A DNA stretch of 64,000 nucleotides. It comes from Crotophaga sulcirostris (taxonomy: Eukaryota > Chordata > Aves > Cuculiformes > Crotophagidae). The notes beneath the pieces are model-generated. The model was not told where the DNA came from and made no database searches. It saw only the letters and a list, made by a program, of their open reading frames with translations. Of this stretch, positions 61,808 through 64,000 are shown one piece after another. The stretch covers positions 2,009,179 to 2,073,178 of the forward strand of contig VYZB01000016.1 in assembly GCA_013397455.1 (NCBI GenBank), in the 5' to 3' direction. The translations under genes were made by a program, and so were the position numbers. Every line of letters begins with the position of its first letter. Position 1 is the first letter of the stretch.

Positions 61808-61974
61808 TGCCGCAAAACTGGGTCTCCACTCTACAAGCACTACAAAGTATACAAGCGCCCAGCCTGCGGTCAGTGCAATGGGAAGATCACTGTGTGTCGT
61901 CTAGGAGAGAATAACAGGATGACTTACTTCTGCTCTCAATGTCAAAAGGCGGATCCCCAGCTTGTCAGTGTTAG
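61808..61974 (+). CDS. NEIL3: NEIL3 exon 6 (residues 220-274), Fpg-type zinc finger
   Basis: Reads CRKTGSPLYKHYKVYKRPAC, GQCNGKITVCRLGENNRMTY and FCSQCQKADPQLVSV. The four zinc-binding cysteines of the Fpg-type finger are Cys239, Cys242, Cys261 and Cys264 (C-x2-C-x18-C-x2-C). The hairpin residues NRMTYF, which contact DNA in the family, are kept. Acceptor ACCTGTTTTAG, donor GTTAG/GTATGA, phase 2. This closes the glycosylase domain. The frame is too short to be picked out without splicing. Later exons lie outside the window. Confidence 0.97.
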
Positions 61975-64000
61975 GTATGATATAATAACTTTATAACAGT
62001 TTTACGTATCAAAGTGCTTAAGCACCTCAAAGTGCTGTTACAGTGAGAGGATATCACTTTTCAAAAAGAATGCATTTGATATATTTATATGTATTTATTT
62101 ATATATATATATTCACTTGACTTTGCAAAAGAAAAATGTTTTGACCATTGGTATTTAAAAATGGTTAAAAGCGTTGCTTCTTTGATACCCTTTCTTTTAA
62201 AGGCCCCATCTGTTATGGAATAGCTATTACTCTAATCAAATGTAGGAATTATGAAGCAATTCAGAGTTCTCAGAATTATTCACTGCTTCTGGAAAAATTG
62301 TCCCTTGTTCTTGATGTCACTAATATAATAGGCTTGGATGTTTACATACAACTGAATTGAAAGCATCAGGAAGGTAGGAATTTGTGTCTCTTTCTTTTCA
62401 CAGGATAGCCACTTTAGTCCTGGAATATATAGATAGCTGTGCATGTATGGTATTTTATTCTGGCTGTAGAGTTACAGTGAGGAAAACTAAAACTTCAGTA
62501 AATTCAAAGTACAACAAATATTGTAGGGCTTATGACTTTTTTTTTTTCTTCCTCCTTATTGGATTTGGAAAGTTTTACTACAAGTTTGCCACAGAGATAC
62601 TTCCGGTTCCACATAAATTGTGCTAGCACTAGCTTTCCTCCTTTTATTTTAGAAAAGCACAAAATGCATTTGATATCACAAAGGGTCAAAAGGTAAAAGT
62701 TCTAAAAGCACCTTATTCATAACTGTAAGGTATTCTTGAAAATTTTCATCAGAGGTTTCAGAATCTTGCCTTTTTATACTGGTTTCTGTCAATCTATTAA
62801 AAGACACTGCTTTGCTTTGCAAACTGTGCCTTCATTAGTTTGTGTATGTGTTTTTTTTAAAATAAGATTTACAGAACACACAAACCTCTCTTCACCTTCA
62901 ACCTTCTTTAAGGTTCAGATGGCTGAAGGGATTTGATTAAAGCTTAAAAATCACCTTTGAGTACACATCAAATATAGAAAATTCCATCACGGAAGATATA
63001 TATTTTACATGCTGATAATCCCAGTCTGCAGTATTTTCAGAAAGTAATAATGAGAAATGTTTTGCAGAAGGATAGGAAGACAGCAGTGTTTCATTGAGTC
63101 AGATAACTAGAAAATGGTGTGAGGAAAACAAAATCTTTCTCTCTCTGTTCTAGAAGTAGTGGTTTGGGTTTTTGTTGGGTTTTGTTGTGGTGGTGGTGGG
63201 ATTTTTTTTAAGCAAATAATTAAACTGGAGTGAAAAAAATGGTAACAGTAGCTATAAAATAAAAAAGGTTGTTTCTTGTTCTGTCCTCATCCTAGTGGTC
63301 AGGTCTTCAGGTCTTTGTGTTCAACTGCTCTGTTTTCTATGATCTAGTCTTGTGAAATAAAAGTATATTTAGCTTAAGTGGTTTCCATGCTTTTCATATT
63401 GGAAAACTGAAAGAAGCCACTTGATCAGGCTGAGTCAATACAAATCATAAACTGTAGAATTTAACCTAGTGGTTCTTGAGTCAAGTCAAGTAACTTATAA
63501 TTTTGCTCAGCTGAAAAAATGGAGAAAATGCCCATTATAAGCTTATGTCATCAAATTCAAATGTACCTTGAATGTTTAAAATAAGCTTTTCCCCCATAGT
63601 TCATGCTGCAAAATAGGGTAGGCAATAATATGATGGACAGAACAGGGAGGGAGGGAGACAACGTGGACTTAAACTCCAAAACATGACATGCTGAATGAAT
63701 GACTCCAGTAATGCATCTTCCATAGTTGAGTAGAACAACTGATCAAATAGTGTGAAAATACCCATTTTTAACGCTTCCAGTTTGGCTGATTTGTTAGCCA
63801 CAGTATTTTGGTAAATGCTACTGTAATATCTGTTCTACCTCTTGGCAGCACAAGACTTCTGTTACATCAGTAGTTCTCACTGTCTTCCTTAATTATCCTG
63901 TTGTGGATGAGATGTGGTATGTAGTAGATATCCTCACCATTATCTTAGAAATTAAGGAGAGTGATAATTAGGGGATAAGTGATAGGTCTAAGGAGTGTCA
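61975..64000 (+). other. NEIL3: Intron 6 (partial, runs off the edge)
   Basis: At least 2026 bp. It has an AT-rich low-complexity tract near 62,070-62,115 ((TA)n-like) and a short (GGT)n run near 63,188. No exon with the NZF zinc finger that follows in other vertebrates is seen. Confidence 0.7.

Larger units (their letters stand above)
45733..64000 (+). other. NEIL3: NEIL3 gene span (partial; 3' end outside window)
   Basis: NEIL3 is a nuclear bifunctional DNA glycosylase of the Fpg/Nei family. Known roles are excision of oxidised bases such as hydantoins, mostly from single-stranded DNA, and unhooking of interstrand crosslinks at converged replication forks. Six exons seen here join in phase to 274 codons plus 2 nt, covering the complete glycosylase domain. 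Introns are 4251, 6705, 1088, 1209, 2165 and more than 2026 bp, all GT...AG. The typical later parts (NZF finger, GRF fingers) are not found before the right edge; I searched intron 6 for the conserved WTC-type NZF start and saw none. In mammals the neighbours are VEGFC on the 5' side and AGA on the 3' side; neither is visible here. Confidence 0.97.

Noticed and set aside
1..64000. tRNA, rRNA, CRISPR or prokaryotic-type systems
   Set aside because: None seen; the sequence is clearly vertebrate nuclear DNA.

Overview
The window looks like a piece of a bird nuclear chromosome. The repeats are CR1 LINEs with the avian 3' end (the GGTTTGGGTTGGAAGGGACC stretch and ATTCTATG-type terminal repeats), there are avian-type retroviral LTR remnants, and the one recognisable gene is a vertebrate gene with introns, GT/AG splice sites and a CpG-island promoter. 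Nothing prokaryotic is present (no operons, CRISPR arrays, rRNA or tRNA genes seen). The species cannot be named from the sequence alone.

Layout. Positions 1 to about 44,350 are AT-rich intergenic DNA in which I find no supportable protein-coding exon; open frames there are short and look random. It holds scattered repeats: CR1 3' tails (about 525-598 and 9811-9848), a probable ERVL-type LTR remnant (about 2890-3160), a longer antisense CR1 (5381-6345), and two old antisense CR1 pieces (about 34,205-34,360 and 36,175-36,990). From 44,350 to 46,744 four CR1 copies, plus one short CR1 tail, crowd around a CpG island.

That island (about 45,450-46,050) is the promoter and first exon of NEIL3, the Fpg/Nei-family DNA glycosylase. 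Six coding exons on the + strand (45733-45849, 50101-50216, 56922-57056, 58145-58358, 59568-59642, 61808-61974) join in phase into the whole glycosylase domain: N-terminal Met-Val, the catalytic-core lysine, the helix-two-turn-helix and the Fpg-type zinc finger. The remaining exons (NZF and GRF zinc fingers, by knowledge of the family) lie beyond the right edge. The proximal promoter has a CDE-CHR pair with 4-nt spacing and an E2F-type site, which fits the known proliferation-linked expression of NEIL3.

The introns carry transposon history. Intron 1 holds an antisense solo LTR (48487-49028) with a perfect 6-bp target-site duplication (CAGGTG), inserted inside an older CR1 copy and containing an 18-bp tandem repeat. 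Intron 2 holds a roughly 2.3 kb CR1 with damaged endonuclease and reverse-transcriptase regions. I see no convincing new biological system; the most rewarding points are the NEIL3 cell-cycle promoter, the uncertain end of exon 1, and the nested LTR with its minisatellite.
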